Assembly (NCBI GenBank): GCA_016281935.1
Contig: JAEEJN010000099.1
Span: 1-37,189 of the forward strand
Source of the DNA: Bacillota bacterium
Lineage (GTDB): Bacteria; Bacillota; Clostridia; Christensenellales; UMGS416
Direction: 5' to 3'
Length of the DNA: 37,189 nt
The notes under the pieces are model-generated. The model had not been told where the DNA came from, did not search any database, and saw only the letters and a list, made by a program, of their open reading frames with translations. This document shows positions 15,317-25,340 of the stretch, one piece after another. Each line of letters begins with the position of its first letter. Within the stretch, counting starts at the first letter, position 1. Both the position numbers and the translations under genes were made by a program.

Positions 15317-17749
15317 ATGACACGCATCACCATACAGACTGGATCGCCGAAATTTCCTGTTCAGAAAGATCTGTACGGCATTTTCTATGAAGACCTGAAC
15401 AGGGGAAGCGATTCGGGCATCTATCCCGAAATGATCCGCAACCGTTCTTTTGAGGATTCGCTCATGCCGGACAACTGCGAAGCATTTGAGGGCGACACCG
15501 AGTATTTCGTTGAAAAGACTACCGGCTATAAAGGAGAATTCAACCATGGTGAAGGACTGACCCGCTGGCTGGAGCCCAACGGAATCGAACCGACACCGAT
15601 CCCGGGATGGTATTCTGAAAACGCAGAAATGGATCTCGATGCGACGTGCTGCCTGAACGATAAGCGCGAGACGTCTCTCCGCGTGAAGTTCGAAGCCGGC
15701 GGCAGGATCCGTAATGTAGGTTATCAGGGCATCTATGTGGAAACGGGAAAAGCTTATCCTTTTTATATGTTTGCTTTTGCAGACAAACCCGTCCGTGTGT
15801 CCGTGAAGCTCATTTCCAGATCCGGTATGGTCTATTCCGAAAACAGATTCCAGGTCGGAAACAAAGGCTATGCCCGCTATGATTGTACTTTCGTCAGCTG
15901 CGGAACGGACGGCCAGACTCTGTTCGTCCTGGAAGCTGAGGACGCCTGTGAACTGCATATCGGATTCGTGTCACTCATGCCGGCGGATACCTACAACGGA
16001 CACGGGCTTCGCAAAGACCTCGTGGAAAAGCTGGCGGCAATGAAACCTGCTTTTCTCCGTTATCCGGGCGGCGGCTTCGTGGAGGGATTCAATTTCGCGA
16101 CGATCCCGTTCTTTTCACGGATCACGGGTCCCGTCTGGGAACGTCCGTCCTTCTGGAACATGTGGAACTACCGGACCAGCAACGGATTCGGTTATCATGA
16201 ATTCTTGCAGCTTTGCGAAGATCTTTCCATGAAAAAACTCTATGTCGTCAACTGCGGCATAGGCGACGTGTTTACCTGCGTGCAGTTCTTCAAGGGAGAA
16301 CAGAAACAGCGGATCCTGGACGAAGCAATCGCTGCGATCGAGTATGCCACTGCGCCTACAGGAACGAAGTACGGCGATATGCGTGCCGCAGCAGGTCATC
16401 CCGAACCTTTCGGCATGGATTATGTTGAGATCGGAAATGAGTCATACTGTGAAGAGTATTATGAGTATTATGAATGGATGTACCGCGAACTCAAGTCGCG
16501 TTATCCCGACATCACTTTCCTGACCTGTCTGCATGTAGAAGAGAGAGGACTGCCTTCCGAGATCGTGGATGAGCACTACTATTCCACACCGGAATTCTTT
16601 GCAGAGAGTGTGCACCGCTATGACGGATACAAACGACCCGGTCCGGGCGTATTTATCGGCGAATATGCCGTGACACAGGGCCAGCCGGCGACACTGCGTG
16701 CCGCCCTGGGTGAAGCCATGTTCTTGATGGGTCTTGAGAAGAATCAGGACGTCTGCAGGCTGGCATGCTATGCACCTCTTCTCGAAAACCTGACTTATTA
16801 CAAATGGTACCCGAACCTTCTGTGTTTCGACAATAAAATGAGCTACGGCATTCCTTCGTGGCCTATGCTGAAACTGATGGGCGGCTATCGCGGACGTGAT
16901 TTCGTGGATGCGAAGGTGGAAGCGGAAACGATCTTCAAACCGATGAAGGGCATCTATTCCGTCAGCGCACCTGATGGATTCGCATTCCGTGACGCAATGG
17001 TGGACGGAGCCGATGCCGGCGTGTCCCATACACTCAAAGGCACGGTCGCAGAAAAAGACGGCGGATTTGTCACTGTACCGGGAGATCCGGAACCCCGACC
17101 CTCCATGGGTCCTACCCTGCACCTTGCATCACCTACGGAAACAGCTGTCACCTTCGGAGACGAACCTAAGGAAGCATCTGAATTCTCGATCTCGGTCTGT
17201 TTTGCCGGTTCCCTGGATATCCAGGCATTCGTCAATAACGGAGGCATGGAGGAGTGGACACCCCGCAACGCGCGCGGCTTCACATGGCGGATCACGGATA
17301 AAGGCAACTGGGTTCAGACTTCACGTTCCGTCAAGTCCGATCTCCTGAGTGAAAAGAGCGGGAAAGAACTGGAACTCGGCTGGCATGATTTCAAAGTCGT
17401 GAGCTATAAGGGCGGATTTGACTGCTATATCGACGGAGAAAAAACGGTCAGTGCCGTGCTGCCGCACTACCCTGCCGTGGAAGCTGTTGCGGATACAGAC
17501 GATGGAAAAGTGATTGTCAAGATCGTGAATTTCACGGACAAGGATGAAAACATCGAGATCTGTCTGGATACCGAAGTCGAGGACGGATACGAATTGAAAC
17601 TGCTGACAGACGATCCTCTTGCGCAGAACACACCTGAGGATCCGGAACACGTCAAGGAGATGAGTTTCCTTCGTGAAGGAGCGGCCAGAACGTTCCAGTA
17701 TCCTGCGCCTGCCAATTCTCTGTCCGTACTGATCCTTCGCAGAAAGTAA
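15317..17749 (+). CDS. Alpha-L-arabinofuranosidase, GH51
   Basis: This 810-residue retaining glycosidase removes terminal arabinofuranose from arabino-oligosaccharides. No signal peptide is visible, so it acts on imported sugars. It begins with the GH51 block LYGIFYEDLNRGSDSGIYPE. A beta-rich carbohydrate-binding-like insert (about 50-225) precedes the barrel, as in the large actinobacterial and plant type. The catalytic acid/base is Glu375 (EIGNESY) and the nucleophile is Glu449 (IGEYAVTQG). The C-terminal part (about 600-810) is all beta and includes a laminin-G-like stretch with FDCYIDGEKT. The ATG at 15317 follows AAAAGGAGG; an upstream in-frame start at 15281 would overlap the -10 box and is rejected. 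The gene is monocistronic, with a shared terminator at 17774-17803. Confidence 0.93.
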   Translation: MTRITIQTGSPKFPVQKDLYGIFYEDLNRGSDSGIYPEMIRNRSFEDSLMPDNCEAFEGDTEYFVEKTTGYKGEFNHGEGLTRWLEPNGIEPTPIPGWYSENAEMDLDATCCLNDKRETSLRVKFEAGGRIRNVGYQGIYVETGKAYPFYMFAFADKPVRVSVKLISRSGMVYSENRFQVGNKGYARYDCTFVSCGTDGQTLFVLEAEDACELHIGFVSLMPADTYNGHGLRKDLVEKLAAMKPAFLRYPGGGFVEGFNFATIPFFSRITGPVWERPSFWNMWNYRTSNGFGYHEFLQLCEDLSMKKLYVVNCGIGDVFTCVQFFKGEQKQRILDEAIAAIEYATAPTGTKYGDMRAAAGHPEPFGMDYVEIGNESYCEEYYEYYEWMYRELKSRYPDITFLTCLHVEERGLPSEIVDEHYYSTPEFFAESVHRYDGYKRPGPGVFIGEYAVTQGQPATLRAALGEAMFLMGLEKNQDVCRLACYAPLLENLTYYKWYPNLLCFDNKMSYGIPSWPMLKLMGGYRGRDFVDAKVEAETIFKPMKGIYSVSAPDGFAFRDAMVDGADAGVSHTLKGTVAEKDGGFVTVPGDPEPRPSMGPTLHLASPTETAVTFGDEPKEASEFSISVCFAGSLDIQAFVNNGGMEEWTPRNARGFTWRITDKGNWVQTSRSVKSDLLSEKSGKELELGWHDFKVVSYKGGFDCYIDGEKTVSAVLPHYPAVEAVADTDDGKVIVKIVNFTDKDENIEICLDTEVEDGYELKLLTDDPLAQNTPEDPEHVKEMSFLREGAARTFQYPAPANSLSVLILRRK

Positions 17750-17773
17750 CGAAGCGTTCCGTTCGGAGAAGGA

Positions 17774-17803
17774 AAAGCCTCGTACCGTCCGGTACGAGGC
17801 TTT
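17774..17803. terminator. Bidirectional terminator between GH51 and rsuA
   Basis: A perfect 13-bp stem (17774-17786 with 17791-17803) with a GTCC loop, ending in TTT on the plus strand and TTTT on the minus strand. It separates convergent genes. Confidence 0.85.
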
Positions 17804-17812
17804 ATGGTTGTT

Positions 17813-18523
17813 TCAGATTTTAAGCCCGCAGGCATCCAACAGGATGCGGCATTCTTCTTCCGTGAAGTAACGCCATTCTCCCGGAGAAAGTTCAGGAGGC
17901 AAATGAATGGGGCCGACTGCCTCTCTGTGCAGACTGAGCACAGTCTTTCCCCGAGCTTCGAACATTCTTTTGACCTGATGGTATTTTCCTTCGTGCACCG
18001 TAACTCTGGCTTCAGATCCGGGAAGGATCTCCAGAACGGCGGGAAGCGACGTGAAATCGCCCAGATCCAATCCCTTTGCGAACGCTTCCGCATCGGAACC
18101 GTCAGCAGGACGGTCCAGTTCGGCTGAGTAGACCTTGGAGATTTCATGACGCGGAGAGATCAGACGGTGGACCAGATCGCCCCGGTCCGTCAGAATCAGC
18201 AGCCCGGTAGTATCCTTATCAAGACGTCCGGCGGGGGAGAGATCGCGGCGCTGCAGCTCCGGCGGGAGCAGATCCAGAACTGTCTTTGCGTGCGCGTCGC
18301 GCGTTGCTGTCAGATATCCTGCCGGTTTGTTCATGGCGATCACGACATACGGACGGTAGACGAGATTTTCCCCGTCCCAGGTAACGCGTGCGCCGTTATG
18401 GACCTCTGTTTCCGGCTTTAAGACGGGGATACTGTCTACCTCGATCCCTCCGGAGGCAATGATCTTTCGGACTTCTCTCCGGCTGCCAAGGCCGCAGAGC
18501 GTCAGGTACTTATCCAGACGCAT
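17813..18523 (-). CDS. rsuA: RsuA-family ribosomal small-subunit pseudouridine synthase
   Basis: This 236-residue enzyme isomerises a uridine in 16S rRNA (U516 for E. coli RsuA). An S4 RNA-binding domain (about 1-48) starts RLDKYLTLCGLGSRREVRK. The catalytic domain has AGRLDKDTTGLLILTDRG, with the catalytic Asp in GRLDKDT, and then EGKYHQVKRMFEARG, all standard for the RsuA/RluB/RluF group. RsuA is preferred over RluB by its length and the absence of a C-terminal extension, but the exact target base is inference. The start is ATG 18523, two bases after the topB stop, with no good ribosome binding site, so translation is probably coupled to topB. A longer open frame to 18718 lies inside topB and is rejected. 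Confidence 0.87.
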   Translation of the reverse strand: MRLDKYLTLCGLGSRREVRKIIASGGIEVDSIPVLKPETEVHNGARVTWDGENLVYRPYVVIAMNKPAGYLTATRDAHAKTVLDLLPPELQRRDLSPAGRLDKDTTGLLILTDRGDLVHRLISPRHEISKVYSAELDRPADGSDAEAFAKGLDLGDFTSLPAVLEILPGSEARVTVHEGKYHQVKRMFEARGKTVLSLHREAVGPIHLPPELSPGEWRYFTEEECRILLDACGLKI

Positions 18524-18525
18524 GG

Positions 18526-20640
18526 TCAGGCTTTGCCCGGCTTCCAGAGATAGAAGGGAGCTGTCTTCTGCAGTTCGAGCGTGCCTTCGGTGAAAGCCAG
18601 AGTCCCATTCTCCAGAAGAGTTCTGATCTGTTCCGGACCGAGTGCCGGACGGCCGTCGTCGCCTTTCTGCTGCTTCCACAGTGTGAACCGGCAGCCACGG
18701 GCCCTCCAGTTGGAACAATAGAATCCCTTGGAATTCTCATATACGGTTCCACCGCACAGGGGACAGGTCCCCAAAGCGACTTTTGCAGCAGATGGATCCC
18801 GCGGAGCAAAACTTTCTTCGGGGAACGTGACACCTACGCGTCTTTCTTTCGCATCTTCCACGATTGTGCAGGTCAGACCGCGGATCTCTTCCATGAAGTG
18901 TCCGGGATCGCGTTCTCCGCGGCCGATTTCCGCCAAGCCCTTTTCCCATCTTCCCGTCGTTTCGGCACTGGTGAGCGTAAAAGGCAGGATCTTGATCAGG
19001 GCCATACCCTTTTCGGTAGGTTTGAGCAGTCTGCCGACTCTGCGGATATAACCGACCTGGATCAGCCGTTCAATGATGGAAGCACGGGTCGCAGGGGTTC
19101 CGAGCCCGGAGTCGGCCATCTGGAGCCGAAGTTCTTCGTCTTCGATCTGACGCCCTGCATGTTCCATGGCAGACAGAAGCATAGCTTCCGTATATGCGGC
19201 AGGCGGCTGCGTTTTTTTCTCCGCCATTTTACAGGAAGTGACTTTACGGGCCATCCCCTCCGTAAGATCGGGGAAATCGGCCTGAACGTCATCCTTTGCC
19301 ACACGTTTTGCGGCAATCGGAGCATAGACTTTGGACCAGCCTTCCTGAAGAAGGTTGCGTCCGTGAGAAAGGAAGGATTCTCCGGATGCCACCGTGATGG
19401 CAGTCGTCAGCTTTGCAACCTGATCGGGAAGGAACATCGCAATGAAACGGCGTGCCACAAGATCGAAAAGCGTCTTTTCATCATCGCTCCAGCCTTTGGT
19501 TTCAGCTGTGCGACCGGTGGGGATGATCGCATGGTGATCCGTGATCCGGCTGTCATTGATGAAACGGCCGAACAGATTCCTGTCGCTCTGCATGGCTTCG
19601 TCGGCAAAAGGCTGCCAGGGGGCGCACTGGAACTTGGCCAGGCGGCTTTTGAGCGTGCGGACCAGATCGTGGGAAAGATAACGGGAGTCTGTACGGGGAT
19701 AGGTGATGACTTTCCTTTTTTCGTACAGGCTCTGAGCGATCCGGAGCGTTTTGCTGGCAGGCCAGCCGAAACGGCGGTTCGCGTCACGCTGAAGCTCCGT
19801 CAGATCGTAAAGCAGAGGTGGCTTCGTCGATTCTTCTTTGATTTCCACTTTCGTGACTTCCGCGCTCTGTCCTTTCAGATTGTCCGCGATCGCACGGATT
19901 CTGGGATAGTCGGTCTGCGTGATGTGGGTAGCATCTTTTTCACGGGATGGATCGAACCATGTCCCCTTATAGGAACCGAACGAAGCGGTGAGTTCCCAAT
20001 ATGCTTCTGGAACAAAAGACTGACGCTCTTCCTCACGGCGTACGATGAGGGCAAGAGTAGGAGACTGTACCCGTCCTACGGACAGATGAGTGCCATAGGA
20101 CACCGAATAAGCACGGCTTCCGTTCATTCCGACGAGCCAGTCCGCTTCCGAGCGGCACTGTGCTGACGCATACAGGTTGTCATAATCAGAACCTGGACGC
20201 AGATTGGCAAAGCCTTCTTCGATCGCGTCGTCTGTCATGGATGAGATCCACAGCCGTTCAAAAGGCTTTCTGCATTCCGCGACCTGATAGATGAGACGGA
20301 AAATCAGTTCGCCTTCCCGACCTGAGTCGGTGGCGCATATGATCGATCCGATCTCTTCATCGTTCATGAGCTGGGATACGATATCGAATTGGCGCTGAAC
20401 ACGTTCCAGCACCTTGAGTTTCATTTCTTTCGGCAGGATGGGAAGATCCTGCATGTTCCATTTCTGGTATTTCGGGTCTAGCTCTTCAGGACTGGCCAGG
20501 GAGACCAGATGCCCGATTGCCCATGTGACTACGTATTCGTCGCCGATGAGACAGCCCATTCCACGGCCTCTGCAACCCAGAACCCGGGCAATGTCCCGTC
20601 CGACGGACGGCTTTTCCGCGACTACAAGTTTTTTACTCAT
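18526..20640 (-). CDS. topB: DNA topoisomerase III
   Basis: This 704-residue type IA topoisomerase nicks one DNA strand and passes another through, mainly decatenating or resolving replication and recombination intermediates. The N-terminal Toprim domain shows KLVVAEKPSVGRDIA and the metal-binding ATDSGREGELIFR. The catalytic tyrosine is Tyr314 in VITYPRTDSRYL. Near the C-terminus there is one zinc-finger-like unit with CPLCGG and a later Cys pair around YCSNWRARGC. This architecture fits TopB rather than TopA. AGGAGG lies 13 bases before the ATG, which is unusually far. The promoter at 20671-20699 faces away from the GH2 gene. rsuA follows after two bases, so the two form an operon. Confidence 0.94.
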   Translation of the reverse strand: MSKKLVVAEKPSVGRDIARVLGCRGRGMGCLIGDEYVVTWAIGHLVSLASPEELDPKYQKWNMQDLPILPKEMKLKVLERVQRQFDIVSQLMNDEEIGSIICATDSGREGELIFRLIYQVAECRKPFERLWISSMTDDAIEEGFANLRPGSDYDNLYASAQCRSEADWLVGMNGSRAYSVSYGTHLSVGRVQSPTLALIVRREEERQSFVPEAYWELTASFGSYKGTWFDPSREKDATHITQTDYPRIRAIADNLKGQSAEVTKVEIKEESTKPPLLYDLTELQRDANRRFGWPASKTLRIAQSLYEKRKVITYPRTDSRYLSHDLVRTLKSRLAKFQCAPWQPFADEAMQSDRNLFGRFINDSRITDHHAIIPTGRTAETKGWSDDEKTLFDLVARRFIAMFLPDQVAKLTTAITVASGESFLSHGRNLLQEGWSKVYAPIAAKRVAKDDVQADFPDLTEGMARKVTSCKMAEKKTQPPAAYTEAMLLSAMEHAGRQIEDEELRLQMADSGLGTPATRASIIERLIQVGYIRRVGRLLKPTEKGMALIKILPFTLTSAETTGRWEKGLAEIGRGERDPGHFMEEIRGLTCTIVEDAKERRVGVTFPEESFAPRDPSAAKVALGTCPLCGGTVYENSKGFYCSNWRARGCRFTLWKQQKGDDGRPALGPEQIRTLLENGTLAFTEGTLELQKTAPFYLWKPGKA

Positions 20641-20670
20641 TCAGTCGATGCTACCTCCTGTTGCCTTATA

Positions 20671-20699
20671 TAGTTACCATAGAAATCTGCTTCCGTCAA
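20671..20699 (-). promoter_or_regulatory. Promoter of topB-rsuA
   Basis: On the minus strand TTGACG (20699-20694), 17 bases, TAACTA (20676-20671). The -10 is weak; a TATATA a few bases further down is an alternative. Confidence 0.45.
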
Positions 20700-20755
20700 G
20701 CCCTGTGCCTTCATCGGAAAAGCTATCAAGAGAGCATGTCCGGGATTGATTTCTG

Positions 20756-20792
20756 TTGATTCGGATGTCTGATTCCGATATAATGGTATCGG
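20756..20792 (+). promoter_or_regulatory. Promoter of the GH2 gene with an inverted repeat over the -10 box
   Basis: TTGATT (20756-20761), 17 bases, TATAAT (20779-20784). A perfect inverted repeat CCGATA-N6-TATCGG (20775-20780 and 20787-20792) covers the -10 box and the predicted start of transcription, a typical place for a repressor operator. Confidence 0.65.
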
Positions 20793-20819
20793 CAAAATGA
20801 CTTTCTTCGGGAGGTATGA

Positions 20820-23972
<3,153 letters not shown>

Positions 23973-24019
23973 GGCTTGCATTCCGTAAGGAACAAACGTA
24001 AAGTACATAGTATGAAAAA

Positions 24020-24054
24020 GCCCGGCATCTGAAATGATGTCGGGCGTTTTATTT
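24020..24054 (+). terminator. Terminator of the GH2 gene
   Basis: A 10-bp stem with one G-U pair (24020-24029 with 24036-24045) and a 6-base loop is followed by a T-rich tail at 24047-24054. Confidence 0.8.
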
Positions 24055-24071
24055 GTCAATATGACTGGATG

Positions 24072-24443
24072 TCACGATCCCGCTTCTTCCGTATGGCGGC
24101 GAATCGCTTGAAAGCTCTCCTCGGTCAGGTCGTGCTCGATTTTGCAGGCGTCTTCTCTTGCAATCTCCGGATCGACGCCCAAGCTGATAAGGAACCGGCT
24201 CAGGACTTTGTGACGTGTGTAGATGGATTTGGCGATTCTCATGCCGGGAGGGAGCAGAGTGATGAGCCCATCTTTGTCCATGGAGATGTATCCGTTTTCT
24301 CTCAGATGTTTTGTGGCATAACTCACGCTGGGCTTCGTCACACCCAGTTGCTCAGCGATATCGACAGAGCGGATGAAGCCTTTCTGTTCACGGAGCATGA
24401 GCATAGCTTCCAGGTAGTCTTCTGCAGCTTTTCGGATTTTCAT
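24072..24443 (-). CDS. DtxR/MntR family metal-dependent transcriptional regulator
   Basis: This 123-residue repressor has an N-terminal winged helix (about 5-65, with the LGVTKPSVSYATKHLRENG recognition block) and a dimerisation and metal-binding domain. It lacks the SH3-like third domain of DtxR. Putative ligands by alignment from memory are Asp9 and Glu12 (AEDYLEAM), His78, Cys100, Glu103 and His104 (DACKIEHDL). Asp9 is the MntR-type residue, whereas Cys100 takes the place of the MntR Glu99 and resembles DtxR Cys102, so the metal (Mn or Fe) cannot be decided. Start ATG 24443 has AGGAGG nearby; a longer frame to 24497 lacks a site. No metal transporter is adjacent, so the regulon lies elsewhere. 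Confidence 0.88.
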   Translation of the reverse strand: MKIRKAAEDYLEAMLMLREQKGFIRSVDIAEQLGVTKPSVSYATKHLRENGYISMDKDGLITLLPPGMRIAKSIYTRHKVLSRFLISLGVDPEIAREDACKIEHDLTEESFQAIRRHTEEAGS

Positions 24444-24505
24444 AGGTGGCTGCCTCCTTGAATCTGTATGATGAACCTTCATCCACGAGCATAGCATACC
24501 CCCCG

Positions 24506-24527
24506 AAAAAAAGCAATCCTTTGGGCT
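24506..24527 (-). terminator. Possible weak terminator of trmO
   Basis: On the minus strand an imperfect hairpin (AGCCC, AAA, GGATTGCT) overlaps the trmO stop codon and is followed by seven T residues (24512-24506). The stem is interrupted, so read-through into the metalloregulator gene is possible. Confidence 0.35.
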
Positions 24528-25230
24528 ATTTTACGCGTTCGGCGTCTTCAGGCTCTATCGAGAGAATGATGACAGCTTTCTCATCGGCTCGGAACCGGAT
24601 GTCCCACTTTCCGTAACGCATGCCGTACATGGTTTCCGGATCCGTCTGATAAGCCGGGCGGGGATCCTGAGCCAGAAGACCCTGCAGGACTATCCTGTCC
24701 TCTTCTGAAAGATTGAAAAAAAGGCCGTCGGGATCCCGTATTTCGAGCAGCTTCCGAGGACGTGAGTCTACATACCCTGCCTTTGCGTCCGGTCGGCTGT
24801 CCGTGAACGGCAGATACGGCTTGATGTCATAGATCGGAGTCCCGTCCGCAAGGTCGGTGCCTGATACGATCAAATATGGGATTCCGCTGTCTGTTCCCGT
24901 TCTTTCCAGCACGACGCAGGACAGCCCGACGGGATTGGGACGGAAAGGAGAACGGGTCGCGAAGACGCCGATCCTTTCGTTCCCTCCCAGACGGGGCGGA
25001 CGGACGGTCGGATTCCATTCTGCTTTCCTGTTCAGATGAAATCCCCATATCAGCCAGATGTGCGAGAAGCCTTCAAGCCCGCGTATCCCGTTCGCATCTC
25101 TGAAACCGGGTTCAAACACGACGCGGGAGACGAGTTCCGGAACAAGGCCGCTCTGCCTCGGTGTTCCGAATTTGGATGGAAGCGCATTCTCGATATGAGC
25201 GATAGGGGTTAGTGTAAGATCCATATCCAT
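24526..25230 (-). CDS. trmO: tRNA t6A37 N6-methyltransferase, TrmO (TsaA/YaeB) family
   Basis: This 234-residue enzyme methylates the N6 of threonylcarbamoyl-adenosine 37 in threonine tRNA with SAM, giving m6t6A and tighter decoding of ACC. The N-terminal beta-barrel domain (about 1-145) carries LTPIAHIENALPSKFGTPRQ, LEGFSHIWLIWGFH, and RIGVFATRSPFRPNPVGLS, the strongest family signature, followed by DGTPIYDIKPYLP. The C-terminal domain ends with MYGMRYGKWDIRF. Length is normal for bacterial TrmO. A TATAAT sits only six bases upstream of the ATG, and no ribosome binding site is visible, so the mRNA may be leaderless; an in-frame ATG two codons later is equally possible. Another t6A37-modifying gene, mtaB, lies at 33323. 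Confidence 0.9.
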   Translation of the reverse strand: MDMDLTLTPIAHIENALPSKFGTPRQSGLVPELVSRVVFEPGFRDANGIRGLEGFSHIWLIWGFHLNRKAEWNPTVRPPRLGGNERIGVFATRSPFRPNPVGLSCVVLERTGTDSGIPYLIVSGTDLADGTPIYDIKPYLPFTDSRPDAKAGYVDSRPRKLLEIRDPDGLFFNLSEEDRIVLQGLLAQDPRPAYQTDPETMYGMRYGKWDIRFRADEKAVIILSIEPEDAERVK

Positions 25231-25236
25231 AATACT

Positions 25237-25242
25237 ATTATA
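25237..25242 (-). promoter_or_regulatory. -10 box of trmO at leaderless spacing
   Basis: On the minus strand a perfect TATAAT (25242-25237) lies six bases before the ATG at 25230, so transcription would begin on or next to the start codon. No convincing -35 box is seen at 16 to 18 bases. Confidence 0.5.
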
Positions 25243-25270
25243 TGACAGATCTTTGAGGAAGAAAAGCGAG

Positions 25271-25308
25271 TCCGTCTCCTTGACGGAAGTCCTGTTTCCG
25301 TGTACGCT
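25271..25308 (+). promoter_or_regulatory. Promoter of the long GH43 gene with overlapping inverted repeats
   Basis: TTGACG (25280-25285), 17 bases, TACGCT (25303-25308). Two perfect inverted repeats share a central half-site: TCCGTC-N5-GACGGA (25271-25276, 25282-25287) and ACGGAA-N7-TTCCGT (25283-25288, 25296-25301). They cover the -35 box and spacer and may bind a repressor. Confidence 0.5.
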
Positions 25309-25340
25309 TTCATTAGATCATCAGCAGGGAGGAAGCCATC

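Noticed and set aside
18898-20166. A 422-codon open frame on the plus strand inside topB
   Set aside because: Antisense shadow of topB, which carries complete catalytic motifs on the other strand.
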